Translations under genes and position numbers: made by a program
The notes under the pieces: model-generated
Told to the model about the DNA's origin: nothing
The model's input: the letters and a program-made list of their open reading frames with translations, nothing else
The model's database searches: none
Part shown: positions 6,818 through 13,924 of the stretch, piece after piece
How the letters are laid out: each line of letters begins with the position of its first letter
Position numbering within the stretch: the stretch's first letter is position 1
DNA from: CAYVQU01 sp964453155
Lineage (GTDB): Bacteria > Chloroflexota > Anaerolineae > Anaerolineales > UBA11858
Assembly (NCBI GenBank): GCA_964453155.1
Contig: CAYVQU010000146.1
Span: forward strand, 1 to 13,953
Direction of reading: 5' to 3'
Length of the DNA: 13,953 nucleotides

Positions 6818-6914
6818 TTAGTCTTATGGGTCTAATTGGTCCAAAAGGTCTAAAAAGTCCGAGATGTCACCAAGTTTGGTTGACCAATCAGACCAGTTAG
6901 ACCTTTTAGACTAA
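6818..6914. repeat. Large imperfect palindrome between adenosine kinase and ahcY
   Basis: Arms 6818-6850 and 6882-6914 pair without gaps at 25 of 33 positions by my count, around a 31-base loop. Matched blocks are TTAGTCT, GGTCTAA, TGGTC and GGTC. The repeat fills the gap from the adenosine kinase stop to the ahcY ribosome site. It has no U-run, so it is not an ordinary terminator. It may be an mRNA processing or stability element or a repetitive intergenic element. Confidence 0.6.
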
Positions 6915-7867
6915 TCGACAATTTTTTCTAACACGCCGCCATCATCAAAATTTTCACGATAGCGGGTGATAAATTCATTGATTGTATAGCTGTGTTCCTG
7001 GGTTCCTATTGCTTCGAGGCAGTAGGTCGCGGCCAAGGCACCCATTTTACCGCAGATTTCCCAATCAAAGCCGTGGGAAAATCCGGTCAGAAAGCCGCCG
7101 CGAAAGGCGTCACCGACGCCAGTGGGATCGGCAATTTCCTGTGGAGGAACGACTGGGGTGCGAATCTCTTTATCGTCCACATAGATCGAGGCCCCATCTT
7201 CACCGCGAGTAACTACCGTAAAACGCCGACCACCCAAAATCTCGGATTCGCTCAACCCGGTATGTTTTTTGATCAGTTCGAATTCGTAATCGTTGACCAT
7301 CAGGGCAGAGGCCCCTTCCACACCAATTTTAAGATCTTCGCCGGTCATGCGCGGAATTTGTTGGCTAGGATCATAAAGATAAGGTATCCCTAATTCCTGA
7401 CACTCCTGGGGATATTTAACCATCGAATCTGGAGAGTTCGGTGAAATTACGACCCAATCGGGTTTTTTTGCCAGATCGTGAAAAGAAAGCTCACCGGCTT
7501 TGTCCATTGCGCCCGGATAGAAACTGGCGATTTGGGCGTTGGATTGGTCGGTGTTACAGAAGAAGGAGGCGGTGAACAACCCTGGGATGACTTTCATAAG
7601 TTCAGTGTCAACGCCGACTTGCTCGAGCTGGGCGCGGTAATCGGCAAAATCTTCACCGACGGTGGCCATGACACGGGGTTTGCCACCCAACAAGGCTAGA
7701 GTAAAGGCGATATTCGGGGCGATCCCACCGCGGTGTTTAACCATTCCATCGACCAAAAACGACAGGCTGATATGTTCGAGTTTGTCCGCGAGGATGTAAT
7801 CTTTGAACAGACCGGGGAAGGTCATGAGGTAATCGTAGGCGACTGAGCCAGTGAGGATGATGTCCAT
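6911..7867 (-). CDS. Adenosine kinase, PfkB (ribokinase) family
   Basis: Predicted to phosphorylate adenosine to AMP with ATP in the cytosol. The 318-residue protein has the PfkB fold, with an N-terminal substrate region SLSFLVDGMVKHRGGIAPNI (34-53) and the C-terminal signature DPTGVGDAFRGGFLTG (247-262), where D253 is the expected catalytic base. It shares many stretches with the actinobacterial adenosine kinase known from Mycobacterium tuberculosis, as I recall it: LTGSVA-type start, HRGG, IASFYPGAM (113-121), DPSQQ (166-170), NDYE (192-195) and GTQE (288-291). This makes adenosine a better call than a generic sugar kinase. AAGGA (minus strand, 7874-7878) is 6 bases before the ATG. Its place directly before ahcY fits removal of the adenosine that AhcY produces. 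Confidence 0.88.
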   Translation of the reverse strand: MDIILTGSVAYDYLMTFPGLFKDYILADKLEHISLSFLVDGMVKHRGGIAPNIAFTLALLGGKPRVMATVGEDFADYRAQLEQVGVDTELMKVIPGLFTASFFCNTDQSNAQIASFYPGAMDKAGELSFHDLAKKPDWVVISPNSPDSMVKYPQECQELGIPYLYDPSQQIPRMTGEDLKIGVEGASALMVNDYEFELIKKHTGLSESEILGGRRFTVVTRGEDGASIYVDDKEIRTPVVPPQEIADPTGVGDAFRGGFLTGFSHGFDWEICGKMGALAATYCLEAIGTQEHSYTINEFITRYRENFDDGGVLEKIVD

Positions 7868-7890
7868 AATTATTCCTTGTTACATGTTTC

Positions 7891-7929
7891 AAGTTGAATG
7901 TTGTAGGTTAAACAACCAACTTTCAACTT
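7891..7929. repeat. Imperfect palindrome between mtnA and adenosine kinase
   Basis: AAGTTGAA (7891-7898) pairs with TTCAACTT (7922-7929), and GGTT (7906-7909) with AACC (7914-7917). It lies directly after the mtnA stop. It contains TTGTAGGTT, also present in the palindrome at 12619-12666, and TTTCAACTT followed by TAACC, echoed at 5522-5536 next to the ahcY 3' end. Confidence 0.5.
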
Positions 7930-8982
7930 TTAACCTTTTACCATCTTTACAAGACTTTCTTCGTAGGGTGGATAGGCTACACCATTCTCCGTGATGATGC
8001 CGGTGATGAGGCGAGCGGGGGTGACATCGAAGGCAGGGTTGCGGGCGGATGCTGCGGTGGGAGCGACTTGGTTGCCGAGGAAAGTCAGGCCGAGAACTTC
8101 TTCTTGGGGACGTTCTTCGATGGGGATTTCGGCCCCAGTTTTGAGAGAGAGATCAATCGTTGAAGTGGGGACAACCGAGTAGCGCGGTACATTGTTGTCG
8201 TGGGCAGCCAGAGCCAGCATATAGGTGCCGATTTTATTGGCGTCATCACCGTTGGCGGCAGTACGGTCGGATCCGAAGACCACTTTTTGAACTTGTCCAG
8301 TGCGCAAGAAATATCCAGCAGCATTGTCAGAGATGATGTCGTAAGGAATCCCGTATTGGGTTAATTCCCAGGCTGTTAGGCGGGCGCCCTGGAGACGCGG
8401 GCGAGTTTCATCAACCAAAACGTGGATGTTTTTGCCCTGTTCATGCGCCATGCGGATAACGCCGAGAGCGGTGCCGTAGTCGACCGTAGCCAGCGCTCCG
8501 GTGTTGCAGTGATGGATGATGGTGTCGCCGTCTTCGATGAGGGCGGCCCCGTGAGTGGCCATGCGCTTGTTGATCTCGACATCTTCGTCGGCGATTTTTT
8601 GGGCTTCGGTGAGAACGGCTGAACGGACGTCGGCCGCGGATTCACCCGCGGATAAACGGATAGTGACCACAGTGAGAATCCGGTCTACTGCCCAGGCCAG
8701 ATTGACGGCGGTGGGACGGGCAAGTTTGAGATGGTCACCCGCAATGATGAGATCGGCCTGTAGCGCAGCTGCATCTTTCGCGGCAGATTGTTGGGCCGCG
8801 AGCACCATTGCAAATCCGGCCGCGCCGCCAATGGCAGGTGCGCCGCGGACAACCATATCAGTGATGGCCTGGGCGACATCCTGATAGTCATCAAAAACGG
8901 CTACTTTGAGCTCACCCGGAAGTAGCCGTTGGTCGATCATTTGGAATTGGTTGGTGGCATAGTTCCACTCAAGCGTACGCAT
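7930..8982 (-). CDS. mtnA: Methylthioribose-1-phosphate isomerase
   Basis: Cytosolic isomerase of the methionine salvage pathway, converting 5-methylthioribose 1-phosphate to 5-methylthioribulose 1-phosphate. The 350-residue protein has RGAPAIGGAAG (46-56), HHCNTGALATVDYGTALGV (157-175), DETRPRLQGARLTAWEL (191-207), ISDNAAG (217-223), FGSDRTAANGDDANKIGTY (236-254) and VPTSTID (271-277). C159 and D239 match the known catalytic Cys and Asp of the family. The start is ATG 8982: AAAGGAG (minus strand, 8988-8994) lies 5 bases upstream, whereas an in-frame TTG at 8997 would put that site inside the gene. Relatives eIF2B-alpha and ribose-1,5-bisphosphate isomerase lack this full motif set. No mtnP, mtnK or mtnB is nearby. 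Related enzymes can also act on 5-deoxyribose 1-phosphate, so that substrate is not excluded. Confidence 0.96.
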   Translation of the reverse strand: MRTLEWNYATNQFQMIDQRLLPGELKVAVFDDYQDVAQAITDMVVRGAPAIGGAAGFAMVLAAQQSAAKDAAALQADLIIAGDHLKLARPTAVNLAWAVDRILTVVTIRLSAGESAADVRSAVLTEAQKIADEDVEINKRMATHGAALIEDGDTIIHHCNTGALATVDYGTALGVIRMAHEQGKNIHVLVDETRPRLQGARLTAWELTQYGIPYDIISDNAAGYFLRTGQVQKVVFGSDRTAANGDDANKIGTYMLALAAHDNNVPRYSVVPTSTIDLSLKTGAEIPIEERPQEEVLGLTFLGNQVAPTAASARNPAFDVTPARLITGIITENGVAYPPYEESLVKMVKG

Positions 8983-9038
8983 AGGTACTCCTTTCAAAAC
9001 CGCAAAAGTCTAACATGTGTAAGTTGATTTGTCAAAAA

Positions 9039-9986
9039 CTATTTTACTCCATCACCGCTTGGAAAACAGACCGCCATTAAGCCTAACAAAGTTACGAATC
9101 CTTTTATCTGGTAAAGTTTATCGACTACGGGAACACCGGAGAGTTTACGCTCCTTCATTTTGCGATAAGTTTGCTCCAGGGTTTCATCTTCGATCACGAA
9201 AACCGGGTCGCTCATAATTCCCGCGGCGATATGTTGTTGGTTGACATTGGCAAATTCAATCGCTTTTTCATAACCCCCCGGATCGTTGATATAGGCCTCT
9301 GGCATGACGGGAGCCATCATGACATCGGCTAATCCTTTGAGTGGGATGACACCCACGAGCCGATCTTCATTATTGACGACACAGGCAGCCGGCATCCCCG
9401 GATTTGTCTGCAGCCGGGCGATAACTTCCAAGAGGGGGGTATCTACTTTGACAATCGTCGGCTTTAAATTGAGCAATTGCAAGATTTTAGAGATCGGCGT
9501 GTTGCGTTGTTGGGTCCAATCCATTATGGGCAGGTCGCCGTAACGGTCCTTGACATCTTCTTCGAACCATTGCATCAAGCGGGAAGATTCAGATTGCTCG
9601 TGTTCAGGCTCAAGCCCCTCCTTGGGAAATTGCCCCCATTTTTTGAGACCTAGAACATTACCGATAGGCGCCGTGAATAAGATGCCGCTGTTGGGGCTGT
9701 CGAACCCTTTTACCACCCGATCGGCCTCAGCAATGGCAATTTCTAGAATATCAGGATCATCGATGAGACTTAGGAGCGTGCGTTGTTGGAGTTTATTTTG
9801 ATCAAACAGAGAGAGAAAACTACTTAACCCGCTGCGCTTGACCCAATTTTCCGCCATATAACTGCCGGCACTCGGCAAAATTGTTGCGCCGGGAACCCCA
9901 GATTTTCGCCAGGCACGCAATAATTTAGGGAGGCGGTCGGCGTCATGCAAAATGACCACGAGCAGGGTATATTCAGGTTTGGTCAC
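9039..9986 (-). CDS. PII-like domain fused to a CBS domain pair (putative nucleotide sensor)
   Basis: A 315-residue soluble protein. Residues about 5-118 resemble the PII/PII-like ferredoxin-type fold: a first strand LLVVILHD, a helix DRLPKLLRAW, then GVPGATILPSAGS, and a closing SGILFTAPIGNVLGL as in the end strand of PII proteins. A charged linker (119-162) leads to two CBS motifs (about 163-226 and 255-307; IMSDPVFVIEDETLEQTYRKM in the second). CBS pairs usually bind adenine nucleotides, and PII proteins bind ATP/ADP or related small ligands, so a sensor role is inferred. No enzyme domain is seen. The start is GTG 9986, with AGAGGA (minus strand, 9993-9998) 6 bases upstream. It lies 56 bases upstream of mtnA on the same strand and may be the first gene of the SAM by-product recycling operon. 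The PII assignment is by pattern only. Confidence 0.7.
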   Translation of the reverse strand: MTKPEYTLLVVILHDADRLPKLLRAWRKSGVPGATILPSAGSYMAENWVKRSGLSSFLSLFDQNKLQQRTLLSLIDDPDILEIAIAEADRVVKGFDSPNSGILFTAPIGNVLGLKKWGQFPKEGLEPEHEQSESSRLMQWFEEDVKDRYGDLPIMDWTQQRNTPISKILQLLNLKPTIVKVDTPLLEVIARLQTNPGMPAACVVNNEDRLVGVIPLKGLADVMMAPVMPEAYINDPGGYEKAIEFANVNQQHIAAGIMSDPVFVIEDETLEQTYRKMKERKLSGVPVVDKLYQIKGFVTLLGLMAVCFPSGDGVK

Positions 9987-10068
9987 GCGGGATCCTCTTC
10001 AGTTTCACAATCGAATAACAACCACAATCCAATAGATTTGTTTTAAAAGGTCGAACTGTCGCCCACTT

Positions 10069-10074
10069 ATTATA
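10069..10074 (-). promoter_or_regulatory. Probable -10 element of the PII-CBS / mtnA / ahcY transcript
   Basis: On the minus strand this reads TATAAT, preceded by CGC as in the promoter at 2027-2032. The -35 position is poor. The expected leader to the GTG at 9986 is about 75 bases. Confidence 0.45.
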
Positions 10075-10111
10075 GCGTGAGTTTTTGGCAGTAGCCGCGC
10101 TATTCGCCACA

Positions 10112-10139
10112 TTGACATTCGTTTTTTCTCTGGTATAGT
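10112..10139 (+). promoter_or_regulatory. Promoter predicting a leaderless mRNA
   Basis: TTGACA (10112-10117) and TATAGT (10134-10139) are 16 bases apart. The -10 ends only 7 bases before the ATG at 10147, so transcription should begin at or within a base of the start codon. No ribosome binding site precedes the ATG, which fits leaderless translation. Confidence 0.65.
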
Positions 10140-10146
10140 CACCGAC

Positions 10147-12600
10147 ATGAAATTTCAAAAAGTATTGTTCATTATTGGCATCTTAGGTTTTGGAATTTTG
10201 GCGTGTACCTATCCCCTTCAGTCTGAAGAAACTCCAACCATACCGGTGAAGTTCGAACCGACTCCGACAGTTTTTGTACCACCCACGCCCACTGAAACGC
10301 CCCCGTTGCCAACCCCAATTCCAACACCGATACCGGTTGTCCCGATTGTGGATGCCGATCAGGCATTCTTTAATGGTGATTGGGAAGGAGCTCTAATTGG
10401 TTATCAAACGGTTTTGGAAACCCAACCCGATATCGAAATCCAAATCGCAGCCCTGTTGGGGATTGGTCGGACTCGATTTCAAACCGGCAACTATCCCGAA
10501 GCCCTAAATGCCTTCCGGCAAGTCATCAATGAACATCCTGAAACACCCCAAACCGGTTTAGCCTATTTCGCGTTGGCACAAACTTATAATGCCTTGTTGC
10601 GTTACACCGACGCTGCGGATTCCTATGACCAATACTTGCGCTTACGACCTGGAGTGATCGATTCTTATGTTCAGGAATGGCGGGGGGATGCTTTGGTCGC
10701 GGCGGGCGATCATTTTGGGGCCATTGATGTTTATCAGGCTGCGATCAATGCGCCTCGTTTGAATTCATCGCTACCCATCGAGATCAAAATTGCCAATGCC
10801 TATGCCGCATTAGGCGATATCGAAACCGCGCTGATCGGCTATCAAGACGTTTATACCCGAACAACCAATGATTACACGAAAGCCCATGTCGATTTTTTGA
10901 TGGGACGGGCCCATACCTATCTTAACAACCCCGAAGCGGCAAACGCCGCCTATCTAGATGCGGTTGAAAACTTTCCCCTTTCATATGATTCTTATCAAGC
11001 CTTGATTACTTTGGTGGAAAATGGGTACCCGGTGAGTGAGTTTGATCGGGGTTTAGTTGACTATTTTGCCGGACAATATAACTTGGCGATCGCGGCCTTT
11101 GAACGCTATTTGGAGCATTCGGCCGAAAACGCTGGAACCGCCTATTATTATCAAGGGCTAGCTCACCGAGCTTTAGATAACCCGACGGCCGCGGTGGCGG
11201 CCTGGGATATTGTGATCAAAGCTTATTTGGCAGATGAAAACTGGATTTCAGCTTGGGATGAGAAAGCTTACACCCAGTGGGCTTACTTGGATCAACATTC
11301 AGCTGCAATTCAAACTCTATTAGACTTTGTAGCCGAAAATGCCTGGCATCCCCGGTCAGCCGAATTTTTATTTGACGCGGCCCGAATTGCAGAACGGTTT
11401 GGAGATTTGGGGTTGGCTGCCCAAATTTGGCAACGGATTCCGCCCGAATATCCCGACAGCTCATTGGTTTCACGGGCCATATTCTTGGCAGGAATTTCCC
11501 ATTATCGCCAGGCCGATTACACTGCCGCTCTCGCTCAGTTTGAACGCTTGCTGGGGAACACTGCCGATCCTGTAGACAAATCTGCAGCCTATTTATGGAT
11601 TGCCAAAACATATTCTACTCTTGGTGATAATGCCAGCGCGTTGGTTTTTTATCAGAATGCAGCCAACACGGACCCGACTGGCTATTATAGTGAGCGTGCT
11701 CGAGATGTGATCGTCGGACGACAACCCTTTGAAGCTCCTTTGATGTATGATTTGGCCTTTGATCCTGCTGCCGAACGTGTGGTAGCAGAAGCCTGGTTAC
11801 AGTCTATATTTTCACTCCCTGAAGGAACCGATTATTCCGAGCCTGGGCGCCTACTAAACGACCCGCGGTTTGTGCGGGGTACCGAGTTATGGAATTTGGG
11901 GCTTTATGATTTGGCCCGGATAGAGTTTGAAGCCCTCCGCTCCGATGTGGCTCATAAACCCCTGGAAAACTATTTACTGGCAAATTATTTGGTTGAATTA
12001 GGTTTATATCGGACCGCGATTTTCGCCGCCCGGCAGGTGTTAAACCTTCACGGTATGGATGATGCTGCTACTTTGACCGCCCCGCCATATTTTAACCATC
12101 TGCGGTTTGGGAGCTTCTATCGAGATCTAATCATTCCGATCGCGAATGCTTACGAAATGGATCCGCTCTTCTTGTTCAGCGTCATCCGGCAAGAAAGTCT
12201 ATTCGAAGGTTTTGTACGCTCCTCGGCAGGGGCGAGAGGACTGATGCAAATCATGCCCGCTACTGGGGCCGGAATTGCCACTAATGCCAATTGGCCGCCC
12301 GGTTATACAGCTGACGACCTTTACCGGCCGCTCGTGAGTGTTACCTTTGGGGCCGATTATTTAAATTCTCAGCAGAATTTTTTCGCCAGCGATCCACCAA
12401 CAGATTTGAGCACCAGCCTTTATCCGGTTTTGGCAGCCTATAATGCGGGTCCAGGCAACGCGCTTATCTGGGCTGAGTTGGCCAATGGAGATCCCGATCT
12501 CTTTCTAGAAATCATTCGGTTTGAAGAAACCCGCAATTACATCAAGGGGATTTATGAAGTTTTTACAATATATCGCCGCTTGTACGATCGCACGCCGTGA
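10147..12600 (+). CDS. TPR-containing lipoprotein lytic transglycosylase (SLT / GH23)
   Basis: An 817-residue envelope protein. A signal peptide ends in the lipobox ILAC with lipidated C20. A Thr-Pro linker (about 28-66) follows, then a long series of TPR-like helical repeats (about 72-560, for example ADQAFFNGDWEGALIGYQ and YPEALNAFRQVI), and a C-terminal soluble lytic transglycosylase domain (about 650-810). The catalytic domain has IRQES with catalytic E683, the SAGARGLMQIMPATG motif (693-707), a DLYRP segment and AAYNAGPGN (763-771). It should cleave the MurNAc-GlcNAc bond of peptidoglycan to form 1,6-anhydroMurNAc. The layout is Slt70-like (helical superhelix plus SLT domain) but lipid-anchored on a flexible stalk. 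The promoter sits so close to the ATG that the mRNA is probably leaderless. Confidence 0.93.
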   Translation: MKFQKVLFIIGILGFGILACTYPLQSEETPTIPVKFEPTPTVFVPPTPTETPPLPTPIPTPIPVVPIVDADQAFFNGDWEGALIGYQTVLETQPDIEIQIAALLGIGRTRFQTGNYPEALNAFRQVINEHPETPQTGLAYFALAQTYNALLRYTDAADSYDQYLRLRPGVIDSYVQEWRGDALVAAGDHFGAIDVYQAAINAPRLNSSLPIEIKIANAYAALGDIETALIGYQDVYTRTTNDYTKAHVDFLMGRAHTYLNNPEAANAAYLDAVENFPLSYDSYQALITLVENGYPVSEFDRGLVDYFAGQYNLAIAAFERYLEHSAENAGTAYYYQGLAHRALDNPTAAVAAWDIVIKAYLADENWISAWDEKAYTQWAYLDQHSAAIQTLLDFVAENAWHPRSAEFLFDAARIAERFGDLGLAAQIWQRIPPEYPDSSLVSRAIFLAGISHYRQADYTAALAQFERLLGNTADPVDKSAAYLWIAKTYSTLGDNASALVFYQNAANTDPTGYYSERARDVIVGRQPFEAPLMYDLAFDPAAERVVAEAWLQSIFSLPEGTDYSEPGRLLNDPRFVRGTELWNLGLYDLARIEFEALRSDVAHKPLENYLLANYLVELGLYRTAIFAARQVLNLHGMDDAATLTAPPYFNHLRFGSFYRDLIIPIANAYEMDPLFLFSVIRQESLFEGFVRSSAGARGLMQIMPATGAGIATNANWPPGYTADDLYRPLVSVTFGADYLNSQQNFFASDPPTDLSTSLYPVLAAYNAGPGNALIWAELANGDPDLFLEIIRFEETRNYIKGIYEVFTIYRRLYDRTP

Positions 12601-12618
12601 GATTGTTGGTTAGCTTGA

Positions 12619-12666
12619 TGGTTTGTAGGTTGGTTTGAAATTTATTGATTAGCCAACTACAAACCA
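12619..12666. repeat. Imperfect palindrome downstream of the lytic transglycosylase gene
   Basis: TGGTTTGTAGGTTGG (12619-12633) pairs with CCAACTACAAACCA (12653-12666), with one bulged base and a 19-base loop. Nearby GGTTAGC (12607-12613) and TTAGCC/CAACAAACCA add further partial copies. It shares TTGTAGGTT with the element at 7891-7929. It stands before the terminator and is not itself followed by a T-run. Confidence 0.55.
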
Positions 12667-12688
12667 ACAAACCAGCATGCCCGAATCA

Positions 12689-12724
12689 AAAATCCCCCCG
12701 AAATTCAGGGGGATTTTGGGTTTT
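12689..12724. terminator. Bidirectional terminator between converging genes
   Basis: AAAATCCCCC (12689-12698) pairs with GGGGGATTTT (12708-12717) around a 9-base loop. T-rich sequence follows on the plus strand, and ATTTTTG follows on the minus strand. The minus-strand gene stop at 12723 is only a few bases away, so the same hairpin can end both transcripts. Confidence 0.8.
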
Positions 12725-13820
12725 AGTAGCGCAACAATGCGCCAATTTTTCCGTTTTCAATCAGGCGGTCATTATCATGTAGAACTTCAACTTCACCGCC
12801 ATCCCGCAAAATTCGACTCACTGCTTGTTCGGCTGCATCGGAAATATGTTCGAATTCACCTTCGCAGAAGGGACAAACTTCCAATTTCTGGGCGGTCATG
12901 TACCCACAACCCTGACAGCGATAACCATCCGGTCGATACCCTTTGGCAATAACCAGGGTTTGGGCCCGACCTTCGTGTACAGCCCGCAATGTATCGCCTA
13001 AACCGATAACTCCCCCCCGTTCTTTGGCCGCGTTGGTGATTAAAGTTTCGACGATGCGTGCTTCACGGTGGGCTTCAGCTTGTTCGCCAATTTCCAAGGC
13101 CCGGGCCATTACTTCATCGTGACTGGCCCCCATGCTGATGGGAAAGGTGCCCACAATCAAACTTTGCCAGGATTTTGGCAATTGGGTGCGGAATTGAGCG
13201 ATATTGTCGTCGGTTCCGCCGATTAATACTCGCCGGACTTGATTTTCGGCAAAAAATTGAGCCGCAAAATCAGCCGATTCTTTCATATTGCGTTTGGTAA
13301 TTCCTTCGGTGTGATAGGTTTGTCCGGCTTCTCCGCTGCGTCGTCCCGCGGCCTGAGATCCCCCACCGTGTTTTGTTTGACGGACATTTTCCCCTAAATA
13401 GCCTTCTTGTTCCTGGAGTTTACCCAGGTGGAAAGAGAACAACCTTGCCCCTTGTTTATCACTGATCACGACCCCATAACCACCGTACGAATCAAGTAAA
13501 TCAGCCAGGGGTTTGACATGGGGGCGGGGATTAATTCTCACTCGGCTACGGACAGACACTGCCAGGGGGAAAGCCCGGAAAAAGTCTTCCGCTGCGCAAG
13601 AAAAAATAGCCACACTGCGGCCGGCCCAGTCGTATTCGTGATCAAAATAACGTTCGACTACCGATACATCATCCTTTAGATCGACCTCCTTAAGTTTGGA
13701 GCGTAATTTGAGTTTATAGACATCGGAACTACCTAGCGCTGGATCAGTGTTTAGATAAACACTCAATACCGGGTGTTCGGCCTTGTAATCGAGCAGTTCT
13801 TGCAGTTCGAGTTCTGTCAT
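12723..13820 (-). CDS. Bacterial eRF1-like (baeRF family) protein with zinc ribbon
   Basis: A 365-residue soluble protein resembling the bacterial archaeo-eukaryotic release-factor (baeRF, family-10-like) group. An N-terminal domain (about 1-105, LSVYLNTDP near 19-27) precedes an eRF1 domain-2-like core (GGYGVVISDKQGARLFSFHLG, 113-133). A loop KHGGGSQAAGRRSG (150-163) lies where eRF1 has its GGQ loop, so Q156 is a candidate catalytic Gln. An eRF1 domain-3-like part (about 177-300, RRVLIGGTDD) comes next, then a four-Cys zinc ribbon CxxC...CxxC (C302, C305, C316, C319), and the end GGEVEVLHDNDRLIENGKIG. Related Vms1/ANKZF1 proteins release peptides from stalled ribosomes, so a ribosome-rescue role is plausible but unproven. 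The start is ATG 13820, with AAAGGAG (13830-13836) 9 bases upstream. An in-frame TTG at 13844 would place that site inside the gene. Confidence 0.8.
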   Translation of the reverse strand: MTELELQELLDYKAEHPVLSVYLNTDPALGSSDVYKLKLRSKLKEVDLKDDVSVVERYFDHEYDWAGRSVAIFSCAAEDFFRAFPLAVSVRSRVRINPRPHVKPLADLLDSYGGYGVVISDKQGARLFSFHLGKLQEQEGYLGENVRQTKHGGGSQAAGRRSGEAGQTYHTEGITKRNMKESADFAAQFFAENQVRRVLIGGTDDNIAQFRTQLPKSWQSLIVGTFPISMGASHDEVMARALEIGEQAEAHREARIVETLITNAAKERGGVIGLGDTLRAVHEGRAQTLVIAKGYRPDGYRCQGCGYMTAQKLEVCPFCEGEFEHISDAAEQAVSRILRDGGEVEVLHDNDRLIENGKIGALLRY

Positions 13821-13867
13821 AATAAATTGCTCCTTTCTATTCAATTGTAAATGAACGACTTGATTTG

Positions 13868-13896
13868 ATCTTATCAGAAAATACAGCCTAGATCAA
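13868..13896 (-). promoter_or_regulatory. Candidate promoter of the baeRF gene
   Basis: On the minus strand, TTGATC (13891-13896) and TAAGAT (13868-13873) are 17 bases apart, predicting a leader of about 40 bases. The two hexamers overlap the two arms of a 9-bp inverted repeat (GATTTGATC at 13862-13870, GATCAAATC at 13891-13899). Confidence 0.5.
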
Positions 13897-13912
13897 ATCC
13901 CAATTTCACTAC

Positions 13913-13924
13913 CCTACATGTAGG
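13913..13924. repeat. Perfect 12-bp palindrome upstream of the baeRF promoter
   Basis: CCTACATGTAGG reads the same on both strands. It ends about 17 bases upstream of the -35 hexamer of the minus-strand promoter, where an activator or repressor dimer could bind. No ORF is seen from 13821 to the window end. Confidence 0.45.

Noticed and set aside
6808..6910. SAH riboswitch upstream of ahcY
   Set aside because: The gap holds an A/T-rich palindrome of GGTC words and not the GC-rich conserved core that I know for SAH riboswitches.
5764..8884. Many plus-strand ORFs opposite ahcY, adenosine kinase and mtnA
   Set aside because: All are shadows of GC-richer genes on the minus strand, without ribosome sites or recognisable motifs, whereas the minus-strand frames carry complete family signatures.
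8983..8997. Upstream TTG start for mtnA
   Set aside because: The added codons are the Shine-Dalgarno sequence itself. The ATG at 8982 is correctly spaced and gives the usual MtnA N-terminus.
13821..13844. Upstream TTG start for the baeRF gene
   Set aside because: The AAAGGAG ribosome site would fall inside the coding region. The ATG at 13820 is preferred.
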